From: Costus lasius
Taxonomy: Eukaryota > Streptophyta > Magnoliopsida > Zingiberales > Costaceae
Assembly: GCA_027563935.2 (NCBI GenBank)
Contig: CM050451.1
Coordinates: 34,239,565 to 34,303,564 of the forward strand
Reading direction: 5' to 3'
DNA: 64,000 nucleotides
The notes beneath the pieces are model-generated. The model saw only the letters and a list, made by a program, of their open reading frames with translations, was not told where the DNA came from and did not search any database. The position numbers were made by a program, and so were the translations under genes. Below, piece after piece: positions 21,914 through 34,122 of the stretch (the stretch's first letter is position 1; each line of letters opens with the position of its first letter).

Positions 21914-23596
21914 TGTTGGAGTATGCCCTTAAGGCTAATGTTTGAGGCCTTTGGGATTGTAAAAGTATTATGTAATAAACTCTTATGTTTATGAAAGGCA
22001 TGGTTATTATTCAGGTTGTTACCTTGTCTGCTGCAATGAGTGTGCTTCTGAATAATGTCTCAAAGCTGTTCAGCTAGGCTGACAGGCTGTATGTCCTTAG
22101 TCGAGATATCTTGGTGAACATGAGACAGCCTTGATATGATGGAGACTAATATGAGTGCTAATCTTATAGGATGCTTCGAGCATGGAATAAGATGTAGACT
22201 CATGGGTACATTGGATGTACTGGACAGACCCTACTGGGATATTCCATTGCTTGTCACAATGTGAATGATCCTTGTAAGCAGCAAGTGGCACATGTCCTCT
22301 GACTTGAGATCACTTGTGTTTCTAAATGATGATTGTCATTGTCTTGAGGTAGTTCAATATCATTTGAAACATAATGATTATAGACTATCTTGGATGGTGA
22401 GCTTGAGTCAGGTTAGGGCACTTGTGATAGATAAAGGATTGCCGTATCCTTGTTTAAGGAGTGTGATGTTCTAAAGGGCCCCCTTTATATGAGATGATTG
22501 AGGAAGTGTATGGCCATACCCAGATGACTATGTTCATCTGATCTAATCATGCTCATCGTGTTGGAGTTACAAGCTTGACATGCTTGTCCAATAAGAACAT
22601 CCAGTGGCAAAGGATAAATGTATGCCTTGTGAATAGAGTCACACTTGTGCCTTGGTTTGGGAGTAGTCTTGGAAGACTCTTTCCTTTATATCGGGAGACA
22701 GTGATGTGTTGCTAGATACCCCTCACTGATCGTGATAACGTAAGTTATCGTTACCGACATTTAGAGGAAACCCTCAGGGTCGCACAATATGATGATATGG
22801 CTTACTTGAGTCAGATCGTGTGGACTGAATTCTTTGGGTTCAGTTTAAGGGGATTTAATCTCTGATTGTAAGTGAGATCTAGCCTGATCATGTTTGATTG
22901 ATTAGGGCTTGAGATCGGTAAGCTTGGATCGAGAGAGATGATGCTAGATCGAAGAGATCAGGGGCATCAGGTGATGAACGGTTAGATCATGAGCCTTGGG
23001 GTTCAATATGGTCTAGACCACATGGCTTGAGCCATTTCGGTTTGGTTCATGAACCAAAGTCGATTGAAACGGTTTAGCTTGAACCGGTTCACAATTGTGA
23101 ACGCATGGTTCAATGCTCAAATGCGTTTGAGGTTGGCTTGAGCGCATGGCATGATGAGCTTCCATTTATGGAAAGTCATCATGGCCGGTTTCACAAAAAA
23201 CGCCTAAACGCATAAGCGTTTGTGCTCTTCTCTTGAACGCCTTGGACAATTTCGTTGAGGTGTGGTTGACGACGAGAAGGAGAGGCTAGGCAAGTGAAGC
23301 TCTCGGCAACAAGGAGATTCATCATCCCCTTCCATTCGACAAGAAGGCTTGAGGGTCTTGCTAGCACAAGAGATCTCAAGGAAGTGAGCATCTTCATCTT
23401 GTGTGTGGGCTTGTGGAGGAGACCTAGTTTGATCTCTTCTTCCAAACCGACTTCCAAATCCATGGCGTTGGTATGATTCCTTTTCATAACATAAGTTGAT
23501 CTTATAGATTCATATGCGATCTTGAAACCCTTTTTCCGCAAAGCTTGTTAGAATTGCAAGTTTAGGGTTTCTCCCCTATAATTAGGGGTTCCTACA
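21914..23596 (+). repeat. 5' LTR of element D
   Basis: 1,683 bp, TGTTGGAG...GTTCCTACA. ATG GCG TTG at 23462-23470 is followed by GTATGA. The terminal stem is CCCCTA/TAGGGG, just before the LTR end. Confidence 0.96.
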
Positions 23597-23598
23597 AT

Positions 23599-23610
23599 TG
23601 GTATCAGAGC
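23599..23610 (+). promoter_or_regulatory. Primer-binding site of element D
   Basis: TGGTATCAGAGC, two bases after the 5' LTR. Confidence 0.93.
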
Positions 23611-23691
23611 TAGGCTCTTGATATGATCTATATGATTGCTTATTTGTGATCCATACATTCAAGTTGCGCTTACTTTTACTTGAAGCATGCT

Positions 23692-23775
23692 TTGTTTTCA
23701 TGAGGTTGCGCATGTATCTTGTTTTCATGAGGTTGCGCATGTATCTTGCTTTCATGACGTTGCGCATGATATCAT
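23692..23775 (+). repeat. 27-bp tandem repeat in D leader
   Basis: About three imperfect copies of a 27-bp unit around TTGCGCATGTATC, starting at 23692, 23719 and 23746. A local expansion of the GCGC-word region that follows the primer-binding site in all copies. Confidence 0.8.
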
Positions 23776-23807
23776 GCTTTAAGTTGCGCTTGTATCATGG
23801 CTTTGAT

Positions 23808-23873
23808 AAAGTATGCGCTCCCCCTTGAAGGGGACCCCCTAAAGTATGCGCTCCTCCTTGAAGAGGACCCCCT
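23808..23873 (+). repeat. 33-bp tandem duplication in D leader resembling LTR 3' ends
   Basis: Two 33-bp copies (23808-23840, 23841-23873) differing at two bases. The core GCGCTCCCCCTTGAAGGGG matches the last bases of the LTRs of G and of B rather than D's own LTR end, which suggests an acquired LTR-terminus fragment. Confidence 0.75.
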
Positions 23874-25498
23874 TAGATCTAAGGGTTATATGCAAGCATG
23901 TTGTTTGTTTGTATCATTGCGCATGTTCTAAATGTTTTCTAAAACCTTACATCTTGCGCGCATAATTAGATCTAAGGTGCCACTACATTAAACCCTTAGA
24001 TGGGTTGATGGGGTTGAAGTCACCACTAGGTTAGATCCAAGTCTGATCAGACCATCTGACAGCTCAGATGGGTTGACCCAATGGCACCTATGCGCAAGCA
24101 CAAGGTGGCTATAGGTTGACTGCATCTAGGGCGTGTAGCGAGGTCTGGTTGAGACAACTACTGAACACACTTGAGTTAGGCCCGGGGTCACACCCGCTTG
24201 CCAAAAACTCATGGGGTGGTTCAGCCCTTGGGGCATGCATGGTTGACCATTAGGTCAACTCGGGTCAGTTAGGACTCGGTGCATGCAAGGGCAAAGGATC
24301 TAACTAGATGGATGAGTGGATCCCTATCAATGGACCATTGTAAGGTTGTAGGGCTCGTAAGGAAATTAAAATTGATGCCATGGGGTTTTTCAAAATTTAA
24401 TTTCTTGATTGGATCACAAGATGATTTGATGCCATGATGCTTGTCTATTTAGTCTTATGTGGGTTGCCCTATTGTGTGCTGTGCTGGGGCCTGCGTGCCT
24501 GGGTTTAAATTGTAAATTAATTTGTGATCTGCGAATCACATTGTTTTAATTTATGAAATGTTGTTGACCTGTGTGTCAACCTTGTCTAGATAGATCAAAT
24601 GTACTTTGATTAGACAAGAGTACAAATGCACACATCATAAAGGGGCATTCAGCTGGTGGCGCACCTGAGGTGCTCTTGGCGCTAGGGCCCTAGGTTGGAC
24701 CAGATGAGATGCCAAGGAGCTCAAGTGAAGACTTAAGTAAAATTAAGGTCTTACTAGGGTTCATGGGCTTTTACCACATAAGATCATGCTTTCTACTTAT
24801 TGCAAATAATTAGAGTTGCATGTTTATGTTTATCTTCTGCTATAGCCATAGGATATGCCTGATAGTAAGAAGATAAAAGACCGCTAAAATCCAACGCTAA
24901 CATATCAAGCTCGTAAGCCTTCTGACGCGAAACCTCACCTTTCTGACTATCGTTGGAGCCGTGTTGAACCCACTCAGTGGGCACGTCCATCTATCTTCAG
25001 ACGGTGCCGGATTTCACCTGCGTGTTACAGAGTTGGGATTTATCCCCTCTCGTTGCTCAGCATAGCACGTGGTGGTCCAGGGAGTAGGTCGGGTCAGCTT
25101 GACCATGTAGACTACATATGTGGCGCATATGGTAGCACATGGAGGCAGCCATCTCTGGGATCAGAGACTGTGTTGTACCAACTCAGTTGGCACAGTCTGC
25201 TGGATTGCCAAGATGAAGGGGAATCGCACGGGTTGGCGATTGGCTGGGACAGCCTACCAGGAATTAGTGCTTGTCATCTCTGTGCATCTTATCTCGCCTG
25301 AGCGGGACGCGGAGACCAAGTATGAAATCTGGATCCCATCTCACTAAAAGAGTATTACTCTTTCGGACTGTTTACTGGATTTTTCAGTCAGACAAAATAG
25401 TGAGAAAAAGAATCTTTCTTAAGTCCTAGATTGATTCTGAACATTGATACTGACCTTGCTGTTCTTGCTTGTTGTAGATTCCTGCAGCAACGAACACC

Positions 25499-28400
25499 AT
25501 GAGCTTCAATGTGCGATCCCTACTGGAAAGGGAGAAGTTTGCTGGGCCGAACTTCTCTGACTGGTTCGGACACCTTAAGATTGTTCTTAAGGCAGAGAGG
25601 AAACTGTATGTCCTCGAGACGGCGATACCGCCGCAGCCCGCTCCGAACGCCGCAAGGGCGGTTCGGGATGCCTACGAAAAGCACGTCAATGATAGCATTG
25701 ATGTCGCTTGCCTGATGCTAGCGTCTATGACGCCACCGCTGCAGCGTCAGCATGAGGACATGTCGGCTATAGAAATTATAGCGAACCTCAAGATGCTGTA
25801 TGCTGCACAGGCGAGGACTGAACGCTATAATCTGACGAAGCTCTTCTTTCAGAGCAAACTGGCTGAGGGGAGCCCAGTGGGAGCTCACGTGCTCAAGATG
25901 ATTGGGCACAAGGAGGCTCTGGAGAAACTGGGGCATACCATCAACCAGGAGCTTGCTGTGGACATTATTCTGCAGTCTCTTCCGCCTTCTTTCGATGCGT
26001 TCATCATTAACTTTAATATGAACAAGATCGATTGTACGCCGGCAGAGCTGCTGAATATGCTCTTGACAACTGAGGAAACTCTGAAGGGTAAGCCTTCAAC
26101 CTCTGTCTTGATGGTTCCTTTTAGGAACAAGAAGAAGGGGAAGAAGGGCAAGGCCCCTGTCAAGAATTACAGCAAGGCCCTGAAACAGAAGGTGAAGCGG
26201 TCGAAGGACAACAGGTGTTTCCACTGTGGCCAGCTGGGTCACTGGAAAAAGGACTGTAAAGCGCTCCAAGGAGATAAGAGGGGAAGCATCGCTTCTGGCT
26301 CAGGTATATATGTGACTGAGGTCATGTTTTCATCTTCTTCTATATCATGGGTGTTGGACACTGCATGTGGAGTTCACATTTGTTCAAATGTACAGGAACT
26401 CAAGAGAAGAAGGCAGGTGGGACAGCATGAGGTAGACCTACGCGTTGGAAACGGGGCACGGGTTGCTGCTGTTGCTGTAGGAAACTATTTCATTTCTTTA
26501 CCATCTGGCATTGTATTAGAATTAAACAATTGTTATTTTGTACCAAGTATCACAAAGAATATTATCTCTATTCCTGCTCTTGTCAGGAAAGGATTTGCCT
26601 TTGAATGCAAGATTTCAAAGTGTGTTTTATCTCGTGATAATATTGTGTATGCAACTGGTTCAATTAACAATGGGTTATACATGTTGGACATGGACAATTC
26701 TATACAAAATATTGATAATAAGAAAGCCAAGTATGCTGATGACAGCACCTTGTTATGGCATAGTCGTTTAGGCCATATAAACGAGAAGCGCATTAAGCGG
26801 TTGCATGATCATGGACTGCTGGGATCATTCTCCTATGAGGAGATTGATACATGCAAAGCTTATTTGATGGGTAAAATGACGAAGTCTCCTTTTCCTCACA
26901 AAGGTCAAAGGGCTTCAGGTTTACTGGACCTAATACACAGTGATGTGTGTGGGCCTTTTGGTAAACATGCCAGAGGTGGCTATCAGTACTTCATTACCTT
27001 TACTGATGATTTCAGTAGGTATGGATATGTCTATTTAATGAGACATAAAAGTGAATCTTTTGACAAGTTCAAAGAGTTCAAAAAATGAAGTACAAAATCA
27101 GCTAGGCCGAAATATCAAGGCACTTCGTTCAGATCGAGGTGGTGAATACCTGAGTCATGCGTTTACTGACTATCTGAAAGAGTGTGGGATTATCTCACAG
27201 CTCACTCCGCCAGGAACACCGCAATGGAATGGTGTGTCCGAGAGGAGAAATAGAACGTTACTTGATATGGTTCGTTCTATGATGAGTCAGGCTACTCTTC
27301 CATACTCCTTTTGGGGTTTTGCACTGGAAACAGCTACAAAGGTACTAAACCGAGTGCCATCCAAGGCAGTTTTAAAGACGCCATATGAGTTATGGTATGG
27401 GAAACAGCCTAGCTTGACATTTATCAGGATCTGGGGTTGCGAGGCTTATGTCAAAAAGCTCGCCTCTGGGAAACTAGAGAGCAGATCTGACAAATGCATC
27501 TTTGTCGGTTACCCTAAGGAAACTAAGGGTTATTATTTCTACGATCCCAAGGAGAACAAGGTATTTGTTGCTCGGACGGCCGTATTTCTTGAGAAGGAAT
27601 TTATTCTGCAAGAGGCCAGTGGGAGAGAAATAAAGCTGGATGAGAATCCAGAGGAAGGACAAAGTAGTCAAGCAGAGTTGGATGTGCCTGAGCCGGTAGA
27701 GCAGGTTATTGGACAACCTGAGGCTCAGATATCACGGGAACCGCGAAGATCGGGTAGGATCCGTCGACAGCCTGAGCGCTATGACGGAGTCTACATCATT
27801 GATAATGATGAACCCCTAACTTATGCGGATGCGGTCAGTGGACCGGAGTCAGCTAGATGGCTTGATGCTATGCGAGCCGAGATGGACTCCATGTCAGATA
27901 ACCAAGTCTGGGATTTGGTTGATCCGCCTCCGGGAGTAATCCCTATAGGCTGTAAATGGATCTTCAAGAAGAAGATTGACATGGATGGTAACGTGGTTAC
28001 CTATAAAGGCAGGCTAGTTGCGAAAGGTTTCAAACAAATCTACGGGATAGATTATGATGAAACTTTCTCACCTGTAGCCATGTTTAAGTCTATTCGGATT
28101 CTTTTCGCGATAGCTGCATATTACGATTATGAGATCTGGCAGATGGATGTGAAAACAGCTTTCCTTAATGGAAATCTGGATGAGGATGTGTATATGACAC
28201 AACCGGAAGGTTTCACTAATCCATCAGATCGTCATAAAATATGCAAGTTAAAGAAGTCCATTTATGGACTGAAACAAGCATCAAGAAGCTGGAATATTCG
28301 TTTTGATGAATCAATCTCTGAGTTTGGTTTCATCAAGAACGAGGATGACCCGTGTGTATATAAGAGGTTTAGTGGGAGCGTGATTACATTCCTAATCCTC

Positions 28401-29384
28401 TACGTCGATGATATCTTGATCATTGGAAACGATATTCCTGAACTGCATGCTGTTAAGGCATGGTTAGGAAAATGTTTTCAGATGAAAGATCTAGGAGAAG
28501 CAGCCTATGTACTAGGTGTGAAGATCTACCGGGATAGATCTAAGAGGCTTCTCGGGCTGTGCCAGAGTACTTACATCGATAAAGTCCTGGAGAGATTCCA
28601 TTTAGAGAATTCTAAACGTGGATATCTTCCAGTCAGACATGGTCTGAATCTTTCGAAGAGTCAGTGTCCACAAACACAGACTGAGAAAGATGAAATGGAC
28701 AATACGCCTTATGCTTCGGCTATTGGGTCCATTATGTATGCGATGTTGTGTACTCGCCCAGACGTCGCTTACGGGTTAAGCGTGACCAGTCGATTCCAAA
28801 GTAATCCAGGTTTGGCGCACTGGATTGCAGTCAAGAACATTTTAAAATATCTGCGGAGGACCAAAGATATGTTCTTGATATATGGTGGTCAGGAAGAACT
28901 CAGTATAGAGGGATATACTGACGCTTCGTTCCAGTCGGACCAGGATGATTTCCGATCGCAATCAGGCTATGTTTTTAGCTTGAATGGTGGAGCAGTGGTG
29001 TGGAAAAGTTTCAAACAGTCAACTGTTGCTGATTCCACAACAGAAGCCGAGTATGTTGCAGCCTCGGAAGCATCCAAGGAGGCAGTGTGGATTCGTAAGT
29101 TCGTGAGAGAACTTGGTGTCGTTCCTTCGAGTGCAGATCCTTTGGTTATCTTTTGTGATAACACTGGAGCTATAGCACAAGCAAAGGAACCGCGGTCGCA
29201 CCAGAAGTCCAAGCACATACAGAGACGGTTTCACTTGATCCGGGAGATCATTGATCGTGGCGAGATCAAGATTTGCAAGGTTCATACAGATGACAATCTG
29301 GCAGACCCGCTTACCAAGCCTCTGGCGCAGCAGAAGCATGAGAAGCACTGTAATAATATGGGTTTGAGATTTCTCAACCATTAG
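25499..29384 (+). pseudogene. gag-pol: gag-pol of element D, A-tract frameshift and integrase Cys-to-Tyr
   Basis: Gag, CCHC knuckle, DTA protease and the first part of integrase are read from the ATG at 25499. At 27080-27085 a run of six A replaces the usual five and the frame stops at 27088. The rest of integrase, RT (YVDD) and RNase H continue in the next frame (open from 27051) to the TAG at 29384. In the integrase zinc finger the last Cys of the HHCC set (TGT elsewhere) is TAT, Tyr, at 26861-26863. The protein as written could not be an active integrase, although the element itself looks newly inserted. Confidence 0.93.
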
Positions 29385-29389
29385 ATTAA

Positions 29390-29404
29390 GTGCAAGTGGG
29401 AGAT
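29390..29404 (+). promoter_or_regulatory. Polypurine tract of element D
   Basis: GTGCAAGTGGGAGAT directly before the 3' LTR. Confidence 0.85.
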
Positions 29405-31087
29405 TGTTGGAGTATGCCCTTAAGGCTAATGTTTGAGGCCTTTGGGATTGTAAAAGTATTATGTAATAAACTCTTATGTTTATGAAAGGCATGGTTATTA
29501 TTCAGGTTGTTACCTTGTCTGCTGCAATGAGTGTGCTTCTGAATAATGTCTCAAAGCTGTTCAGCTAGGCTGACAGGCTGTATGTCCTTAGTCGAGATAT
29601 CTTGGTGAACATGAGACAGCCTTGATATGATGGAGACTAATATGAGTGCTAATCTTATAGGATGCTTCGAGCATGGAATAAGATGTAGACTCATGGGTAC
29701 ATTGGATGTACTGGACAGACCCTACTGGGATATTCCATTGCTTGTCACAATGTGAATGATCCTTGTAAGCAGCAAGTGGCACATGTCCTCTGACTTGAGA
29801 TCACTTGTGTTTCTAAATGATGATTGTCATTGTCTTGAGGTAGTTCAATATCATTTGAAACATAATGATTATAGACTATCTTGGATGGTGAGCTTGAGTC
29901 AGGTTAGGGCACTTGTGATAGATAAAGGATTGCCGTATCCTTGTTTAAGGAGTGTGATGTTCTAAAGGGCCCCCTTTATATGAGATGATTGAGGAAGTGT
30001 ATGGCCATACCCAGATGACTATGTTCATCTGATCTAATCATGCTCATCGTGTTGGAGTTACAAGCTTGACATGCTTGTCCAATAAGAACATCCAGTGGCA
30101 AAGGATAAATGTATGCCTTGTGAATAGAGTCACACTTGTGCCTTGGTTTGGGAGTAGTCTTGGAAGACTCTTTCCTTTATATCGGGAGACAGTGATGTGT
30201 TGCTAGATACCCCTCACTGATCGTGATAACGTAAGTTATCGTTACCGACATTTAGAGGAAACCCTCAGGGTCGCACAATATGATGATATGGCTTACTTGA
30301 GTCAGATCGTGTGGACTGAATTCTTTGGGTTCAGTTTAAGGGGATTTAATCTCTGATTGTAAGTGAGATCTAGCCTGATCATGTTTGATTGATTAGGGCT
30401 TGAGATCGGTAAGCTTGGATCGAGAGAGATGATGCTAGATCGAAGAGATCAGGGGCATCAGGTGATGAACGGTTAGATCATGAGCCTTGGGGTTCAATAT
30501 GGTCTAGACCACATGGCTTGAGCCATTTCGGTTTGGTTCATGAACCAAAGTCGATTGAAACGGTTTAGCTTGAACCGGTTCACAATTGTGAACGCATGGT
30601 TCAATGCTCAAATGCGTTTGAGGTTGGCTTGAGCGCATGGCATGATGAGCTTCCATTTATGGAAAGTCATCATGGCCGGTTTCACAAAAAACGCCTAAAC
30701 GCATAAGCGTTTGTGCTCTTCTCTTGAACGCCTTGGACAATTTCGTTGAGGTGTGGTTGACGACGAGAAGGAGAGGCTAGGCAAGTGAAGCTCTCGGCAA
30801 CAAGGAGATTCATCATCCCCTTCCATTCGACAAGAAGGCTTGAGGGTCTTGCTAGCACAAGAGATCTCAAGGAAGTGAGCATCTTCATCTTGTGTGTGGG
30901 CTTGTGGAGGAGACCTAGTTTGATCTCTTCTTCCAAACCGACTTCCAAATCCATGGCGTTGGTATGATTCCTTTTCATAACATAAGTTGATCTTATAGAT
31001 TCATATGCGATCTTGAAACCCTTTTTCCGCAAAGCTTGTTAGAATTGCAAGTTTAGGGTTTCTCCCCTATAATTAGGGGTTCCTACA
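29405..31087 (+). repeat. 3' LTR of element D
   Basis: 1,683 bp, the same length as the 5' LTR and with no difference found by eye. Confidence 0.96.
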
Positions 31088-31092
31088 AATCC
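31088..31092 (+). repeat. Target site duplication of element D, right (AATCC)
   Basis: Exact repeat of 21909-21913. Confidence 0.95.
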
Positions 31093-32432
31093 CGCACCGT
31101 CTGAAGATAGATGGACGTGCCCACTGAGTGGGTACAACACGGCTCCAACGATAATCAGAACAGTGAGGTTTCGCGTCAGAAGGCATACGAGCTTGATATT
31201 TTAGCGTTGGATTTTAACGGTCTTTTATCTTCTTCACTATCATGCAATTCCTATGGTGATAGCAGAAGATAAATAAATCATGCTGTTCTACTTATTAAAC
31301 AATAAAAGAAAGCATGAATCTTATGTGGTAAAAGCCCATAGCCCTAGTAAGACCTTAAGAACTTAAGTCTTCACTTGCTTTTCTTCATGGGGCTTTTGCT
31401 GCTCATCTGGCCCAAACCAGGGCCCAAGCGCCATCTGCAGCTCAGGTGCGCCCACCAGGTAAATGCGCCTGGTCCCAGAGTCGAACCCTGGACCTCCCAC
31501 CTGGTCTAGCCACTGCTGCAAGCGCCTCTGCCAAGTGTGCTCTGTGCTCTTGTCTGATTAATTTACAAATTAATCTATCTAGACAAGATTGACTCGCAGG
31601 TCAATTACATTTTATAAATTAAATGCAATGTGATGCGCAGATCACAATAAAATTAATTTACAACTTTTAACCAGGCACGCAGGCCCCAGCACAGCACACA
31701 TTTAACATGGGCAGCCCACATAAGAATAAATAAACATGCATATGGCATCATACATCATTTGATCCAATCATGAAAAATAAAATTTTTGAAAAATCCCATT
31801 GAGATCAATTTTATTTTTCCTTATGTGCCCTATAACCTTACAACGGTCCATTACTAGGGATCCACTCATCCAACCTAGTCAGATCCACTGCCCTTGCATG
31901 CACCAAGTCCTAACTGACTTGAGTCGACCAAAAGGTCAACCATGCATGTGCCAGGGCTGAACAACCACAATGAGGTCTGGAAAACGGGTGTGACCCCGGG
32001 CCTAACTCATGTGCGTTCATAGGTTGTCTCAATCAGACATCGCTACACGCCTGTCTGCAGTCGACCTATAGCCACCAGGTGCTTGCGCACAGGTGCTATC
32101 TGGTCAACCCATCAAGGCTGTCAGATGGTCTGATCAGACTGTCTGGATCTAACCTAGGGGATGACTTCAACCCTAGTAACCCGTCTAAGGGTTTACAGTA
32201 AGGACAGCTTAGATCTAGTGTGAATCGCGCATGTAATATAGTTTTGAGAAAACCAACAACATACAAGCGCCAACAAAAGGTAACCTTATACATGCGCCAA
32301 GGAGAAACAATGCAATGCATTTTCGCCACTTACATATATAAGATGTATCGCATGTAACCTTAGATCTAATCATAAGTTCGCAAACAAGGATCACAAAATG
32401 GCATAAGTAATCATAAAACATGCGTTAACCAT
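31093..32432 (-). other. Leader of element C, primer-binding-site-proximal part
   Basis: The remainder of the C leader beyond D. It contains leader hairpin 1 at 31117-31135 and, near 31471-31503, the T-arm-like hairpin whose minus-strand loop is TTCGA between CCAGGG and CTCTGG (one G-U pair). Near the primer-binding site it has several CGC-containing words. Confidence 0.85.
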
Positions 32433-32444
32433 GCTCTGATACCA
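32433..32444 (-). promoter_or_regulatory. Primer-binding site of element C
   Basis: The complement is TGGTATCAGAGC, two bases from the LTR. Confidence 0.93.
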
Positions 32445-32446
32445 AT

Positions 32447-34117
32447 TGAAAGGTCCCCACAAGGGGGCGAAACCCTAACTCATAGGCGCATATGGGAATG
32501 AAAGCAGCGGAAAGGGGGTTTCTAGATCTTGCATGCTGTATGATTAACAAAAATGACCCAATTGCAAATAGAAAAGGATCATACCATAGTCATTTCTAGA
32601 TGGCGCCTTGGAAGCAAAGATCAAACTTGATCTTCTCCAGAGGTGACGCACACAGTTGATGTCGCCTACTCCCTTTGCGATCCTTGTGCTAGCAAGGCCC
32701 AAAGATGTCCTTGTCGAGTGGAAGGGAAGAGATGTCTTGGCTTGGCGATTCTTTTCTTCCTCCTCGTCGAGCTCTTCACCACCGTATGTTCTCTCATCAA
32801 GAGCAAGAGACAAGGCGACTAACGAAAAGAGGAAAGGCGTGAACGTGAGAGAGGGTCACGTAAGAGAAGTGCTATCTAAAAATAGCATGCCACTTCTCTT
32901 CATGCGATCATGGGTTTACCCATTCGCAAACTCCACTTCACCCTTGAACCATGCGCTCATTCATGAGCCGGTTCACTTGAATTTGGTTTAATAACCAAAT
33001 AAACCAAGCCATAAGTCCAGATCACATTAAAACCCTAAGGTACTTGATCTGACCGTTCATCTCCCGATGCTCCTGATCTCACCGATCCAGCATCCATTCT
33101 CTCAATCGAAGCTTACCGATCTCAAGCCCTAATCAATCAAACATGATCAGACTAGATCTCACTTACAATCAGAGATTAAATCCCTTTAAACTGAACCTGA
33201 ACAATTCAGTCCACACGATCTGACTCAAGTAAGCCATATCATCAAATTGTGCGACCCTGAGGGTTTCCTTTAAATGTCAGTAACGATAACTCACGTTATC
33301 ACGATCAGTGAGGGGTATCTAGCAACACATCACTGTCTCCCGATATAAAGAAAAGAGTCTTCCAAGACTACACCCAAAAACAGCACAAGTGTGAACCAAC
33401 TCACAAGGCATGCATAAATCCTTTGCCACTGAATGTTCTTATTGGACAAGCGTGTCAAGCTTGTAACTCCAATATGATGAGCATGATTAGATCAGATGAA
33501 CATAGTCACCTGGGTATGGCCATACACTATTCTCAATCATCTCATCCAGGGGGCCCCTTTAGAACATCACACTCCAATTAAGGAGACGGCAATCCTTTGT
33601 CTATCACTAGTGCCCTAACCTGACTCAAGCTCACCATCCAAGATAGCCTATAATCATTATGTTTCAAATGATATTGAACTAACTCAAAATAATGACAATC
33701 ATCATTTAGAAAACACAAGTGATCTCAAGTCAGAGGAAATGTGCCACTTGTCGCAATCAAGGATTATTCACATTGTGACAAACAATTGAATATCCTAGTA
33801 GGGTCTGTCCAGTACATCCAATGTACCCATGAGTCTACCTCTTATTCCATGCTCGAAGCATCCTATAAGATTAGAACACATATTAGTCTCAATCATATCA
33901 AGGCTGTCTCATGTTCACCAAGATATATCGACTAAGGACATTACAGCATGTCAGCCTAGCTGAACAGCTTTGAGACATTATTCAGAAGTACAATTATTGC
34001 AGCAGACAATATAACAACCTGAATAACAACCATGCCTTTATAAACATAAGAGTTTATTACATGATACTGATACAATCCCAAGGCCTCAAACATTAGCCTT
34101 AAGGGCATACCCCAACA
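32447..34117 (-). repeat. 5' LTR of element C
   Basis: 1,671 bp; about six differences from the 3' LTR at 15847-17517. The donor-like motif is ATG ACT ATG plus GTATGA, the only LTR in which the second codon is not GCN. Confidence 0.95.
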
Positions 34118-34122
34118 AGCTA
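34118..34122 (+). repeat. Target site duplication of element C, right (AGCTA)
   Basis: Exact repeat of 15842-15846. Confidence 0.95.

Larger units (their letters stand above)
23471..25477 (+). other. Predicted leader intron of element D
   Basis: Donor GTATGA after ATG GCG TTG in the LTR; acceptor TTGTAG ending at 25477; seven codons lead in frame to the gag ATG at 25499. Length 2,007 nt, the longest of the set, partly because of tandem repeats at 23692-23873. Confidence 0.62.
23611..25498 (+). other. Leader of element D
   Basis: Non-coding. Contains tandem repeats (23692-23873), leader hairpin 1 at 24966-24984 (outer T-A pair lost: GAA instead of GTA), hairpin 2 at 25175-25193, the AAAGAGT/ACTCTTT hairpin with loop ATT near 25347-25363 and the stem 25366-25370/25385-25389 (GACTG/CAGTC, compensated relative to GGCTG/CAGCC). 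The T-arm-like B-box hairpin is absent. Confidence 0.85.
21914..31087 (+). mobile_element. Copia element D, complete, apparently the youngest insertion
   Basis: 9,174 bp: 5' LTR 21914-23596, primer-binding site, leader, gag-pol 25499-29384, polypurine tract, 3' LTR 29405-31087. The two LTRs have equal length (1,683 bp) and I saw no difference between them. Perfect AATCC duplications. It is the innermost of four nested levels (D in C in B in E). Confidence 0.97.
21445..32584 (-). other. Predicted leader intron of element C, split by D
   Basis: Donor in the 5' LTR: ATG ACT ATG (complement of 32585-32593) then GTATGA. Acceptor TTGTAG ends at 21445, followed by seven codons in frame with the gag ATG at 21423. 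Without D and its duplication the intron would be about 1,961 nt. Confidence 0.55.
15847..34117 (-). mobile_element. Copia element C, complete, with element D nested in its leader
   Basis: Minus-strand element: 5' LTR 34117-32447, primer-binding site 32433-32444, leader split by D, gag-pol 21423-17538, polypurine tract, 3' LTR 17517-15847. Both LTRs are 1,671 bp and I counted about six differences between them, so the insertion is fairly young. Flanked by AGCTA duplications inside B2 pol. Confidence 0.96.

Noticed and set aside
23692..23873. Tandem repeats in the D leader as a CRISPR-like array or satellite
   Set aside because: Few imperfect copies without unique spacers, inside a retrotransposon leader of a plant genome.
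29360..29405. Search for an env-like or extra ORF between pol and the 3' LTR
   Set aside because: The pol stop is about 20 bp from the LTR in all copies; there is no room for one.
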